Below, piece after piece: positions 47,917-57,349 of a DNA stretch of 64,000 bases. The stretch is from Robbsia andropogonis (GTDB taxonomy: Bacteria; Pseudomonadota; Gammaproteobacteria; Burkholderiales; Burkholderiaceae). The stretch is from assembly GCF_000970345.1 (NCBI RefSeq), contig NZ_LAQU01000005.1, positions 1 to 64,000 of the forward strand. The letters run 5' to 3'. Both the position numbers and the translations under genes were made by a program. Each line of letters starts with the position of its first letter. Position 1 is the first letter of the stretch. The notes beneath the pieces are model-generated. The model made no database searches and was not told the origin of the DNA. It was given only the letters and a program-made list of their open reading frames with translations.

Positions 47917-50900
47917 GCGTCCGCTCCTTTTACGGGAAGTCCATCATCGGATGGATGCGATCTGGGCGCGGTCCCGGCCCGTGATGCGTTGCCTCCGTTT
48001 CCATCGTCATCAGGCAGATTACGCCTGGCCTCGTTCGTTTCGTCCGGTTTGACGCGGAACCATGCTGCATACAAGGCAGGAACAAAGCACACGGTCAGCA
48101 AGGTGGCGACCGTGATGCCGCCCATCAGGGCCGTGGCCATCGGGCTGAAAAAGCTATTACGCAATAACGGAATGAGGGCCAGCACAGCGGCGGCGGCGGT
48201 CAGTACGATGGGACGGAATCGGCGCACGGTGGCATCGACGATGGCATCCAGGCGCGGATGGCCTGCGCGAATATCCGTTTCGATCTGGTCCACCAGGATG
48301 ACCGAATTGCGCATGATGATGCCGAACATGGCAATCACGCCGAGCATGGCGACGAAGCCGAAAGGCTGATGGAACAGTAGCAAGGCGGCGACCACGCCGA
48401 TCAGGCCGAGCGGCGCGGTCAAGATAACGAGGAGGGTGCGGGAGAAACTTTGTAGCTGCATCATCAGCAACACCAGCACGACAAGGCCGAACAGCGGCAA
48501 TTGGACAAAGATCGAGCCCTGCGCCTTCGCGTTCTCCTCGATCGGTCCCCCTGCCTTCACCATATATCCGACGGGAAGCGCCGCGCGAATCGGTGCCAAT
48601 TCCTTGTCCAGTACGGCCATCACGTTCAGACCTGAAGCGCCATCGACCACATCGGCTTGCACGGTAATGACCGGTTGCCGGTCGCGCGTCCAGATCACGC
48701 TGTAGTCCAGGCCCGGCACGAAGCGCCCGAGCGCGTTGAGCGGTACCGGGCCCTGTGGCGTCGGCATCGACAATTGCATCAGGCGTGCCGGGTCACGTCG
48801 CTCATCGCGTGGACCGCGCAAGACGATCGGTACCAGACGGTCATCCTCGCGCCATTGCGTGACAGGATAGCCGTCCACGGTCATTGCAAGGAACTGCGCG
48901 ATGTCCTGCGAGCTGACGCCTACGGCGCGTGCCTTTGCCTGGTCCACATCAAAGGTAAGGGCGCGTCTGCCGGGTTCGTCCCAGTCCAATTGAATGTCTC
49001 GCACCCGTGCATCGGTGCCGATGCGTGCGGCCACCTGGTCGGCGATCTGTCGGACCGTAGTGATGTTGTCGCCGCTGATACGGAACTGAACCGGATAACC
49101 GGTGGGCGGCCCGGTTTCCAGGCGCGTGAGGCGGGTACGCAAGAAGCCGAAGCTGTCGCGCAGGATGGGACGCAGCGCCTCGGCCAATGCCTCGCGGTCT
49201 TCCGCGGACTTTGCGGTAACCAGGAACTGCGCAAAATTGGGTTGCGCCAGTTGTTGGTCAAGCGAGAGGAAAAAGCGCGGCGCGCCGCTGCCGACAAAAG
49301 CCGTGCTGTTGGTGATGTGCTGGGCGAGCGCGGGCCGGTCGCGCAATATGGTTTCCAGGCGCTTCACCTGCGTCAGCGTGGCGTCGTATGACGCATTGTC
49401 GGGCAATCGCAGATCGATCAGCAATTCAGGGCGATTGGAGCTCGGGAAGAATTGCTGTGATACCAGGCTGAAACCTGCCAGCGCCAATACAAACGCAATG
49501 CCCGTGCCTAGCAGCACGCGCCCGCGCCGTGTGATGCACCAGCCGATCAAATGACGCAGGCGATGATAAAAGCGGGAGTCGTAAGCGCCGTCATGGTCCG
49601 CCGCGGACGGTGCCTGCGTGTCCGGGTTCGACGACACATCCCGCGGCGTATTCGCTTTCGCTTTCTTGCGGAGCAGGTGGTATCCGAGCAGGGGTACGAC
49701 GATGACGGCGGATAACCAGGACAGCAACAACGCCAACGCCGACACCTCGAAGATGGATCGCGTGTATTCGCCGGTCCCCGAGCGCGCGAGTGCAATGGGC
49801 AGGAAGCCTGCAACCGTCACGAGCGTACCGGTCAGCATCGGAAAGGCGGTGCTGGTGTAGGCAAAGGCCGCAGCCTTGCCGCGCTCCCATCCTTGCGCCA
49901 ATTTCACGGACATCATTTCGACGGCGATGATCGCATCGTCGACGAGCAAGCCCAATGCCAGGATCAGTGTGCCGAGTGACACTTTGTGCAGGCCGATGCC
50001 GAAAACCGACATACCGAGTGCCGTCGCGGCCAGCACCAGCGGAATCGAGATGACGACCACCATGCCGGTGCGCCATCCCAACGACACCAGGCTGACCAGG
50101 AGAACGATAATCACGGCTTCCGCGACCGAATGGATAAATTCGGAAACCGAGCTGGACACGGCGTGCGGCATGCTGGTAACGGGCAGCAGCGACAAGCCCG
50201 CGGGCAGGGTGGGTTGTAACGCGGCAACTTTCGCGTCGAGTGCCTGGCCGAGTGCGATCACGTCTCCATCATGAACCATCGTGACGCCGATTCCCAGCAC
50301 CGGTTTGCCGCCGAAGCGCATGGTTTCCGACGGCGGGTCGGCATACCCGCGCCGGATGGTGGCGATATCGCCTAGCCGGAATGTCGCGCCTGCGGCCGTC
50401 CCACTTGCGCCACCCTGTGTCGCGGTGGTGTTGGCCGCAGGCGCGCGCAGCAGCACGTTACCCAGCGCGGCGCGGGCGGTGGCATCGGGGTCGTACGGTT
50501 GTTGGCGAACGTCGCCCGAGGCGGTGGCGGGCGTCGCGGCCGGCGCATAGGGGCCGAACTGCCCTGATGGCCGTACCGTGATGCGATCCTCGGACGTATC
50601 GATGGTGCCCGCCGCACTGACCGCATTCTGTGCGCGGATCGCCGCGGCAATATCGTTTGGCGCGATACCGAGTTGGGCGAGTCGGGCGTTGTCGATTTCG
50701 ATATCGATTTCCGGACGCTGGTCGCCAAAATAATCGACCTTTGCCACGCCTGGCACTTTCAATAACTGGAAGCGAAGCGCGTCCGCATAAGCACGTAATT
50801 CGTCTGGTGAGAAACCGTCTCCCTGCAACGCGTAGACGTTGGTGTAGACATCACCGAATTCGTCGTTGAAATACGGTCCTTGCACGCCTTGCGGTAGCGT

Positions 50901-51278
50901 ATAGGACATATCCCCCACTTTTTTACGCACCTGATACCACGTGTCCTGCACGCTGCTGCTCGGGGCACTGTCGAGGATCGTAAAAAACAACGTGGATTCG
51001 CCGGGACGCGAATAAGCACGCAGGAAATCGACATCGGGCGTCTGCTGTAACGTCCGTGCGATCTTATCGGTTACCAACGATTGAACCTGCTCGGCGCTGG
51101 CGCCTGGCCACATCGTTCGTACGACCATGGTCTTGAAGGTGTAGGGTGGATCCTCGGACTGGGATAGCCGCGAATAGGACAACACCCCGAACACCGTGAC
51201 GAGGACGAGCGCGAAAATGACAAACGACTGATGCCGTAATGTCCACGCGGAGAGGTTGCCACGATCAGACGTACTCAT
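47913..51278 (-). CDS. RND multidrug efflux permease
   Basis: A 1,121-residue inner-membrane RND transporter with 12 helices and two large periplasmic loops. Seen: FGVLSYSRLSQSEDPPYTFK after helix 1, the helix 4 proton-relay motif GLLVDDAIIAVEMM, and EFIHSVAEAVIIVLLV. It exports drugs or organic compounds with the adaptor (upstream) and outer-membrane factor (downstream). An insertion of about 60 residues rich in Ala, Thr and Gly lies in the first periplasmic loop (about residues 235-300). The start overlaps the adaptor stop by four bases. Confidence 0.93.
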   Translation of the reverse strand: MSTSDRGNLSAWTLRHQSFVIFALVLVTVFGVLSYSRLSQSEDPPYTFKTMVVRTMWPGASAEQVQSLVTDKIARTLQQTPDVDFLRAYSRPGESTLFFTILDSAPSSSVQDTWYQVRKKVGDMSYTLPQGVQGPYFNDEFGDVYTNVYALQGDGFSPDELRAYADALRFQLLKVPGVAKVDYFGDQRPEIDIEIDNARLAQLGIAPNDIAAAIRAQNAVSAAGTIDTSEDRITVRPSGQFGPYAPAATPATASGDVRQQPYDPDATARAALGNVLLRAPAANTTATQGGASGTAAGATFRLGDIATIRRGYADPPSETMRFGGKPVLGIGVTMVHDGDVIALGQALDAKVAALQPTLPAGLSLLPVTSMPHAVSSSVSEFIHSVAEAVIIVLLVSLVSLGWRTGMVVVISIPLVLAATALGMSVFGIGLHKVSLGTLILALGLLVDDAIIAVEMMSVKLAQGWERGKAAAFAYTSTAFPMLTGTLVTVAGFLPIALARSGTGEYTRSIFEVSALALLLSWLSAVIVVPLLGYHLLRKKAKANTPRDVSSNPDTQAPSAADHDGAYDSRFYHRLRHLIGWCITRRGRVLLGTGIAFVLALAGFSLVSQQFFPSSNRPELLIDLRLPDNASYDATLTQVKRLETILRDRPALAQHITNSTAFVGSGAPRFFLSLDQQLAQPNFAQFLVTAKSAEDREALAEALRPILRDSFGFLRTRLTRLETGPPTGYPVQFRISGDNITTVRQIADQVAARIGTDARVRDIQLDWDEPGRRALTFDVDQAKARAVGVSSQDIAQFLAMTVDGYPVTQWREDDRLVPIVLRGPRDERRDPARLMQLSMPTPQGPVPLNALGRFVPGLDYSVIWTRDRQPVITVQADVVDGASGLNVMAVLDKELAPIRAALPVGYMVKAGGPIEENAKAQGSIFVQLPLFGLVVLVLLMMQLQSFSRTLLVILTAPLGLIGVVAALLLFHQPFGFVAMLGVIAMFGIIMRNSVILVDQIETDIRAGHPRLDAIVDATVRRFRPIVLTAAAAVLALIPLLRNSFFSPMATALMGGITVATLLTVCFVPALYAAWFRVKPDETNEARRNLPDDDGNGGNASRAGTAPRSHPSDDGLPVKGADA

Positions 51279-52609
51279 TGCGACGCGCCCTCGCTGGCCG
51301 ACTTCGCCGTCACCGCCGGCTTTGACAGGATCGCGCGTCCGTCGTCCAGATGGGGCGTTACTTTCACGCCCGCCGACAGGACGTTGACGCCGCGCGCCAC
51401 CACTTGTTCACCGGCACGAAGTCCCCCTCGCAACGTTACCTCGTTCGCCCCGTACCGCGCGACTTCCACGGGTCGCAATGCCACCGCGTGCGTATTGGGG
51501 TCCACGACCCAGACAGCCGGCGACTGCTGTACGTGGAACAGCGCCGTGGCGGGAACGATCACACCTGTCGCTTCGCCATGCGGGATTGTACCGGCCTGTG
51601 CACGCGCGTTTTCGTCCATGCTTGCCTTCGCGCGCGCGGCGCCGTCAAGCAGAACGGTGCCACTCATGCCCAGCAGGACCGCCGGGTCCTCGCGATCGAA
51701 AGCGAGCTTGACCGCGTATGTGCGACTACGTGGATTGGCCGCGGCAGCGACTTCACGGACGTGGACCGGAAATCGCCGCTCGGGCAGAGCATTCAATACG
51801 ACACTCGCCGGCATGCCGACCTGCAACGATGCCACTGTCGTATCGGCAACCTGGGCGATGAAATCACGCGGACCGTCAATGGCCATGGTGTAGACGACCT
51901 GTCCGGCCGAAACGGTCTGCCCGGGCTCCGCGCGGACATCGGTGATGACACCGGCCCGTTCCGCGATGATCTGCTGATAGCGCAATTGATTTCGCGCTGC
52001 CGTCGCTTGTTGTTGCGCGCGTGCGTTGTCCGCCATGGCTGACAGATATTGCTGCTCACTCCGTTCGCGCTCGGCGGGGGCAATCAGCCCCGCATCCGCC
52101 TGTTTCTGGTCACGATTGCGCTGGATCGTGGCGATCCGCAGATTGTCGGCCGCGGTACGGGCCGCCGTGTCAGTGGCCTTCGCCTGGGCTTGCGCGTCCG
52201 CGGCATCGAGTCGCGCGAGCACCGCACCCTGTGCGACCCGGTCGCCGGCCTGGAAGGGGCGCGCGACCATCAGGCCACTCACCCGAAACGATAACGCGGT
52301 GTCGATCTGCGCCGCCACCTCGCCTGAAAATCTCCCGCCGGTGGCACCCTGCGTGCCGCTCGCCGTCGTCGCGGCGCTGCCAACGGCGATCGCCGTAATC
52401 ACCGTGCGTGGGCTTGTCTCCCGCGGTGGGGTTTTGTCGCAAGCCGTCATGCCCGCTACTGCCAGGAAAGCCATGGTCCAAGGTAAGACGCTTCGGAGCC
52501 GCCGCCTCGCCGAAAGGTCGCCCCGATTGCTATCCGCCAACGCGACCCACCAGCGTGCGTCCCGGCGAACGTGCGGGTAATTCCGCGAGTTTTCATGGAT
52601 AAGCGGCAC
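51275..52609 (-). CDS. RND efflux periplasmic adaptor (membrane fusion protein)
   Basis: About 444 residues. A basic N-terminus and hydrophobic segment end in a lipobox-like GMTAC, then come the HlyD-type lipoyl and coiled-coil hairpin (SFRVSGLMVARPFQAGD, then AVLARLDAADAQAQAKATDT) and beta-barrel regions. It bridges the RND permease and the outer-membrane channel. The start chosen is GTG at 52609, with GGAG six bases upstream. A further GTG at 52654 is in frame but would lie inside the TetR operator. Confidence 0.88.
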   Translation of the reverse strand: MPLIHENSRNYPHVRRDARWWVALADSNRGDLSARRRLRSVLPWTMAFLAVAGMTACDKTPPRETSPRTVITAIAVGSAATTASGTQGATGGRFSGEVAAQIDTALSFRVSGLMVARPFQAGDRVAQGAVLARLDAADAQAQAKATDTAARTAADNLRIATIQRNRDQKQADAGLIAPAERERSEQQYLSAMADNARAQQQATAARNQLRYQQIIAERAGVITDVRAEPGQTVSAGQVVYTMAIDGPRDFIAQVADTTVASLQVGMPASVVLNALPERRFPVHVREVAAAANPRSRTYAVKLAFDREDPAVLLGMSGTVLLDGAARAKASMDENARAQAGTIPHGEATGVIVPATALFHVQQSPAVWVVDPNTHAVALRPVEVARYGANEVTLRGGLRAGEQVVARGVNVLSAGVKVTPHLDDGRAILSKPAVTAKSASEGASQ

Positions 52610-52652
52610 GTCGGTCTCCAGGTCGGGTATCGGCAGTTTTCGATAGTAATAC

Positions 52653-52691
52653 ACATTATATTCAGATACAATATGAATCTGAATATAATGT
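52653..52691. promoter_or_regulatory. Perfect palindromic operator for the divergent TetR regulator
   Basis: Two 15-bp arms, ACATTATATTCAGAT and ATCTGAATATAATGT, are exact complements separated by 9 bases. The site lies between the efflux operon and the TetR gene, where a repressor would block both promoters. The AT-rich ACATTATATTCAG type of sequence is common for TetR operators of AcrR-like efflux repressors. Confidence 0.9.
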
Positions 52692-52722
52692 ATCTTTTAT
52701 TTTTTCACGCTACTATCTCGCG

Positions 52723-53403
52723 ATGAATAAAAAACCGAATCCGCGACTCAGTCGGGAAGCCAGCCGCGCCCTGACGCGTGAACGCCTTTTGGACGCCGCG
52801 GCTGTGCTGGTCGAGCGCCAGGGGTTGGCATCGGCATCGGTGGAAGACGTCGTCGCGGAGGCGGGGTTCAGTCGCGGGGCGTTTTATTCGAATTTCGACG
52901 ACAAGGCGGCGCTGCTACTCGCGTTATTGAGGCGGGAACAGCAACGGCTGATAGACGAACTGGCGCAGGTCTTCAGTGGGGATTTGCCACCACTGGATCT
53001 GGAGCAGGCCGTTCTGGCGTATTACCAAAACCTGCGCTGCAATCGCATTTGCTTTTTGGGATGGATGGAGGCCAAACTAATGGCCATCCGGGATCCGTCT
53101 TTCCGCGAAACGTTGCGCGAATTGATGGCGGAAGGCTATGCGGTGATTGCCGACTTTGTCGAGGCGTATCGCGAGCGCGTAGGGGGCAGTGCGGTAAATA
53201 ACGAAAAGGGGGGGGCGGAGATATCCTCTACGGCCCGAGCGCTGATCGTACTGCCGGCCGAGCAATTGGCCATTGGCCTGATCGCCATGTGCGATGGCAT
53301 GAATCTGACCCATCTGGCCGACCCTGAGACCGTCACCGAGCCTATGATGGCCGCTGTGCTGTCACACTATTTTGAATCCCTGCTGGGGCGCGCCGCCGGA
53401 TGA
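52723..53403 (+). CDS. TetR-family repressor of the RND efflux operon
   Basis: A 226-residue regulator with the TetR DNA-binding domain (TRERLLDAAAVLVERQGLAS, then VAEAGFSRGAFYSNFDDKAA) and a C-terminal ligand-binding domain. It is divergent from the adaptor-permease-channel operon, with the perfect palindrome 31 bases before its ATG, so auto-repression and drug-inducible control of the pump are expected. Its 3' end overlaps the convergent muramidase gene by 42 bases. Confidence 0.92.
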   Translation: MNKKPNPRLSREASRALTRERLLDAAAVLVERQGLASASVEDVVAEAGFSRGAFYSNFDDKAALLLALLRREQQRLIDELAQVFSGDLPPLDLEQAVLAYYQNLRCNRICFLGWMEAKLMAIRDPSFRETLRELMAEGYAVIADFVEAYRERVGGSAVNNEKGGAEISSTARALIVLPAEQLAIGLIAMCDGMNLTHLADPETVTEPMMAAVLSHYFESLLGRAAG

Positions 53404-54021
53404 AAGAGACTCGGTTGTCGCCTTGAATTGCTGATAGGCATGTGCCAGCTTTTCATCGTAACGGTTTTTTCGATATGCCGGCCCGTTGTAGGCGAAGGCG
53501 AACGTCGACCAATTTTGCGCACGCAGTGCCGGCAGCAGGCGAGGGTCTAGACGGAGAAAGCGCGCCAACGCATCGAAATGTGCCGCCTCGTCGCGGTACA
53601 TCGCATCGACGAATGTATCGATGCTGTCATAGCCCAACGCGCGCCAATGAAATCCCATGATCTGGAATGCCCCCCAACTCGCGGATTCACGCGCCGCGGC
53701 GCGATGAATGTTTTCTGCACGGGCGAGTCGCGCGTGCTGGCTCGCGGCGCTGCCGTATTCACCTGGTGCGCGCGACACCAGGCCGGGTTCTCGTGCGGCA
53801 TGGATCTGTGGATCGGTGCCGTATGCCACCAGTCGTCGCCAAAAGATATGTCGCTCGAAAAGAATCGTGGGGCGCCCGTCCGCCTGGAATGACGCGCGGG
53901 CGGATTCCACGGACCAGACTGCGTGAAGCGCGGCCGCGTCCACTTGCAATGCCGCGCTGAGTAAGTCAATCGTCGTCTGGCCGACACCGTTGCGGGATTC
54001 AGATGTGGTTGAAGTTGTCAT
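53362..54021 (-). CDS. N-acetylmuramidase-family peptidoglycan hydrolase
   Basis: About 219 residues from the ATG at 54021; the open frame extends to 54183 without a better site. It matches the phage-type N-acetylmuramidase family: VWSVESARASFQADGRPTIL with the likely catalytic Glu, FERHIFWRRL, SRAPGEYGSA, ASWGAFQIMGFHW, and the C-terminal LRAQNWSTFAFAYNGP. It cleaves the glycan strand of peptidoglycan. No signal peptide is evident and no holin or phage gene lies nearby, so it may be a domesticated endolysin or depend on another export route. Confidence 0.82.
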   Translation of the reverse strand: MTTSTTSESRNGVGQTTIDLLSAALQVDAAALHAVWSVESARASFQADGRPTILFERHIFWRRLVAYGTDPQIHAAREPGLVSRAPGEYGSAASQHARLARAENIHRAAARESASWGAFQIMGFHWRALGYDSIDTFVDAMYRDEAAHFDALARFLRLDPRLLPALRAQNWSTFAFAYNGPAYRKNRYDEKLAHAYQQFKATTESLSSGGAPQQGFKIV

Positions 54022-54225
54022 TGCGCAGAGGAGTAGAACGCCACGCCGTTGTGGCGCGATCGTCGGGTTGTCGTTGTCGAAGAGAGACCGTAACCCCACG
54101 CGTGATCGTGCAATATAAGACAATGCGAAATCGTCGATTGACTGGCTATTCGGTATAAGGTTGGTACCCGGCGGCAATGTCATTGACGCGACACCGCCAT
54201 CTCATAAACGAACGTCTTTTTCCAA

Positions 54226-55560
54226 TTGGCTATTTTCAAACTGCCCATCAAGTTTCCGACGACGGCAACGGCGCCGTTTTGTCCCTCGGAAGTACGCGGC
54301 AGCGTACCTATATCAGCGGATGCACCGTTCTGGTCACGCTTGGCGAAATTCGTCGGTCCAGGGTTACTCGTGTCTATCGGGTATATGGACCCGGGAAACT
54401 GGGCGACCGATATCGAGGCGGGGTCGAAATACGGATATCGCCTGCTGTTTGTCGTTGTCCTCTCCAGTGTGGCGGCGATGGTGCTGCAGTGTCTGGCGAT
54501 GCGCCTCGGCGTGGCCACCGGCAGGGACCTCGCCCAATTGTCTCGTGACCGCTACAGCCCTGCGCTTGCGAAGGGGCAATGGTTGCTCGCGGAGATCGCG
54601 ATCATCGCGTGCGACCTGGCAGAGGTGCTTGGCGGTGCTTTGGCGTTTCACTTGCTGCTTGGTGTGCCATTGGCGTGGGGCATCGCACTGACGGCACTCG
54701 ATACGTTCATCGTCCTGGGGTTAAAGGGAAAGAACTTCCGGCAGTTGGAAGCGATCATGCTAGGACTGATCGCGACCATTAGCATTGGCTATGTGGTCGA
54801 ATTGATCCTGGTCAAGCCGCATTGGCCGTCCGTCGCAGCGGGCCTCGTGCCGTCATGGCACACGTTGTCGTCGCGCGAGCCGGTCTATCTGGCAATCGGG
54901 ATACTCGGGGCGACCGTGATGCCGCACAACCTTTACTTACATTCCTCGATCGTGCAAACGCGTGTTGCCGGGAACACGCTGCCTCGGAAGCGGGACGCGA
55001 TCCGCTTGCTCCGCATGGACACCATCGGCTCCTTGATATTGGCGATGTTAATCAACGCCGCAATCCTGATCCTCGCAGGTGCGGCGTTCCACGCGACGGG
55101 ACATCAGACCGTGACAGAGATCGAGGATGCTTACAAACTACTGGCACCCATCGTTGGAACGGGACTTGCCGCCACGTTTTTCGCGCTAACGTTGCTGGCG
55201 TCCGGGCAAAGCGCGACGTTCACGGGCACCGTAGCGGGGCAAGTCGTGATGGAAGGTTTCCTGCATCTGAAAATTCCGTGCTGGCAGCGTCGGCTGATCA
55301 CACGGGGTCTGGCACTCATCCCCGCTTTCATCGGCGTTGCATGGGTGGGTGAGCATGCGGTGGGCATGTTGCTGGTTGCAAGTCAGGTCGTGCTGAGTTT
55401 GCAATTGCCTTTCGTGTTGTGGCCGCTAATCCGGATGACCAATGACCGGAGCGTGATGGGTCCGCTGGCCAACAGCTGGCTGACAAGGCACGTTGCGTGG
55501 GGCTTGTTCGCCGCCATTACGCTGGCGAACATCTGGCTCGTGGTGCAGACCTTCAGCTGA
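54226..55560 (+). CDS. mntH: Nramp-family Mn2+/Fe2+ transporter
   Basis: A 444-residue, 11-helix metal:H+ symporter. The metal-binding motifs are intact: DPGN (residues 55-58) in helix 1 and MPHN (residues 232-235) in helix 6. LLASGQSATFTGTVAGQVVMEGFL is the consensus transport signature. It imports Mn2+ and other divalent ions into the cytoplasm. The start is uncertain: the frame begins with TTG at 54226 without a clear ribosome site. It is convergent, 3 bases apart, with the Lrp-type gene. Confidence 0.9.
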   Translation: MAIFKLPIKFPTTATAPFCPSEVRGSVPISADAPFWSRLAKFVGPGLLVSIGYMDPGNWATDIEAGSKYGYRLLFVVVLSSVAAMVLQCLAMRLGVATGRDLAQLSRDRYSPALAKGQWLLAEIAIIACDLAEVLGGALAFHLLLGVPLAWGIALTALDTFIVLGLKGKNFRQLEAIMLGLIATISIGYVVELILVKPHWPSVAAGLVPSWHTLSSREPVYLAIGILGATVMPHNLYLHSSIVQTRVAGNTLPRKRDAIRLLRMDTIGSLILAMLINAAILILAGAAFHATGHQTVTEIEDAYKLLAPIVGTGLAATFFALTLLASGQSATFTGTVAGQVVMEGFLHLKIPCWQRRLITRGLALIPAFIGVAWVGEHAVGMLLVASQVVLSLQLPFVLWPLIRMTNDRSVMGPLANSWLTRHVAWGLFAAITLANIWLVVQTFS

Positions 55561-55563
55561 CCA

Positions 55564-56064
55564 TCAGATCGGAAACGCGGTGGTCGACAATATTTCGCGT
55601 AGCACCATGAACGAGCGTATTTGACGGACGCCTGGCAGATACAACAACTGGTCCGCATGGAGTTTGTTGAAGCTGTCGTTATCGCGTGTACGCACCAGCA
55701 TGAAGTAGTCGAACTCCCCGGTTACCACATGGCATTCCATGCACCCCGGTACTTTACGGGCGGCTTTCTCAAACGCCATGAACGATTCGGGTGTTGATCG
55801 GTCGAGCAACACACCGATGAGCACCATCGTCCCGGCATCCACTTTCTTGGCATCCAGCAGCGCCACGGTGGCGCGAATCAAACCAGCCTCTTTCAATCTT
55901 TCCACGCGCCGCAAGCATGCGGGCGCACTGAGATTGACCCTGGCCGCGAGCGCGACATTCGATATCGAAGCATCCGTCTGTAATTGCTTCAGGATCTGGC
56001 GATCAACGCGATCCATGGATTCGGCAGAGAGGGGCGCATCAAGCTTGTCTGTGGATTTTTTCAT
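55564..56064 (-). CDS. acdR: Lrp-family regulator of ACC deaminase (AcdR-like)
   Basis: A 166-residue Lrp/AsnC protein: DRVDRQILKQLQTDASISNV, then LAARVNLSAPACLRRVERL is the DNA-binding domain, followed by a RAM domain (CHVVTGEFDYFMLVRTRDND). It is divergent from acdS, the arrangement in which AcdR activates acdS in response to ACC in proteobacteria. The start at 56064 lacks a strong ribosome site; an internal ATG before DRVDRQ is an alternative. Confidence 0.85.
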   Translation of the reverse strand: MKKSTDKLDAPLSAESMDRVDRQILKQLQTDASISNVALAARVNLSAPACLRRVERLKEAGLIRATVALLDAKKVDAGTMVLIGVLLDRSTPESFMAFEKAARKVPGCMECHVVTGEFDYFMLVRTRDNDSFNKLHADQLLYLPGVRQIRSFMVLREILSTTAFPI

Positions 56065-56263
56065 TGCGTGAAAGCACGAAATAACAAAATTTAGAAAAAA
56101 AATATAGCGATATTATGCAGATAAATTAATGAAAGCTTCATTTCTTCGCAAGCAAATTTCTCGGCATTTTCGGTAGGATTTCCTCTGTGCCACACCGTGG
56201 CAACGCACCCGCTTTTGACGTATGCGCACCAGCACGATGCGATCATCCATAGAGGACTTTCCA
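56065..56263. promoter_or_regulatory. acdR-acdS divergent control region
   Basis: The 199-base AT-rich interval holds AATAT-AGCG-ATATT (56101-56114) and ATGAA-AGC-TTCAT (56129-56141), both small palindromes suitable for an Lrp-type regulator. Promoter elements cannot be assigned with certainty. Confidence 0.5.
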
Positions 56264-57280
56264 ATGAACCTGAAGCGCTTCCCAAAATATTCCCTGACGT
56301 TTGGTCCCACGCCCATCCATCCGCTGAAGCGACTGAGTGCGCACCTGGGAGGGAAAGTCGCGCTTTATGCGAAGCGGGAAGACTGCAACAGTGGACTTGC
56401 CTTCGGAGGGAACAAGACGCGCAAGCTCGAGTACTTGATTCCCGAGGCATTGGCGCAGGGATGCGACACATTGGTGTCCATCGGTGGCATTCAGTCCAAC
56501 CAGACGCGTCAAGTCGCAGCGGTGGCGGCACACCTCGGGATGAAGTGCGTATTGGTGCAAGAGAACTGGGTGAATTACTCGGACGCGGTGTATGACCGTG
56601 TCGGCAATATCCAGATGTCACGCATCATGGGCGCTGATGTGAGGCTGGTCGCCGACGGCTTTGATATCGGGATACGAAAGAGTTGGGAAGACGCGATGCA
56701 AAGCGTACGTGAGGAGGGCGGCAAGCCGTTCCCCATCCCAGCGGGCTGTTCCGAACATCCCTTGGGTGGCCTTGGTTTTGTCGGATTTGCTGAAGAAGTT
56801 CGGCAGCAGGAAGCCGAGCTGGGCTTCAAATTCGACTATATCGTGGTGTGCGCGGTCACCGGCAGCACGCAGGCCGGGATGGTGGTGGGTTTCGCTGACG
56901 ACGGCCGCGCCCGGCGTGTCATCGGCATCGATGCCTCGGCGAAGCCGGAAAGGACGCATGAACAGATTCTCCGGATCGCGAAAAACACCGCGGCGCTGGT
57001 GGATCTCGATCAAGACATCACGGCAGACGATGTCGTTCTGGATACGCGCTTCGGCGGACCGGAATACGGGCTTCCCAATGAAGGGACGTTGGAGGCCATC
57101 CGTCTCTGCGCAAAGCTGGAGGGCATGTTGACCGATCCTGTCTATGAGGGCAAGTCGATGGACGGCATGATCCAGATGGTGCGCAACGGCGAATTTCCAG
57201 AAGGATCGAAGGTGCTCTACGCCCATCTGGGTGGTGTGCCGGCGCTGAACGGATACAGTTTCCTGTTCCGCAACGGCTGA
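56264..57280 (+). CDS. acdS: 1-aminocyclopropane-1-carboxylate deaminase
   Basis: A 338-residue PLP enzyme, the exact family length, that splits the ethylene precursor ACC into 2-oxobutyrate and ammonia. Key residues are at the expected places: Lys51 (PLP Schiff base, FGGNKTRK), Ser78 (IGGIQSNQ), Tyr268, Tyr294, Glu295 (PVYEGKS) and Leu322. Glu295 and Leu322 separate true ACC deaminases from D-cysteine desulfhydrases. The ATG has GAGG eight bases upstream. It is divergent from an Lrp-type regulator. The enzyme lowers plant ethylene and is a marker of plant-associated bacteria. Confidence 0.97.
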   Translation: MNLKRFPKYSLTFGPTPIHPLKRLSAHLGGKVALYAKREDCNSGLAFGGNKTRKLEYLIPEALAQGCDTLVSIGGIQSNQTRQVAAVAAHLGMKCVLVQENWVNYSDAVYDRVGNIQMSRIMGADVRLVADGFDIGIRKSWEDAMQSVREEGGKPFPIPAGCSEHPLGGLGFVGFAEEVRQQEAELGFKFDYIVVCAVTGSTQAGMVVGFADDGRARRVIGIDASAKPERTHEQILRIAKNTAALVDLDQDITADDVVLDTRFGGPEYGLPNEGTLEAIRLCAKLEGMLTDPVYEGKSMDGMIQMVRNGEFPEGSKVLYAHLGGVPALNGYSFLFRNG

Positions 57281-57282
57281 GT

Positions 57283-57301
57283 GCCATCGCGTTCCGATGG
57301 C
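57283..57301 (+). terminator. Hairpin after acdS
   Basis: A perfect 7-bp stem (GCCATCG/CGATGGC) with a 5-base loop lies two bases after the acdS stop. No T run follows, so termination is uncertain. Confidence 0.4.
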
Positions 57302-57349
57302 CTGTTCAGGCAGGTTGGATGTCCGTCACCTACCCCGCCGCGCATCCGT

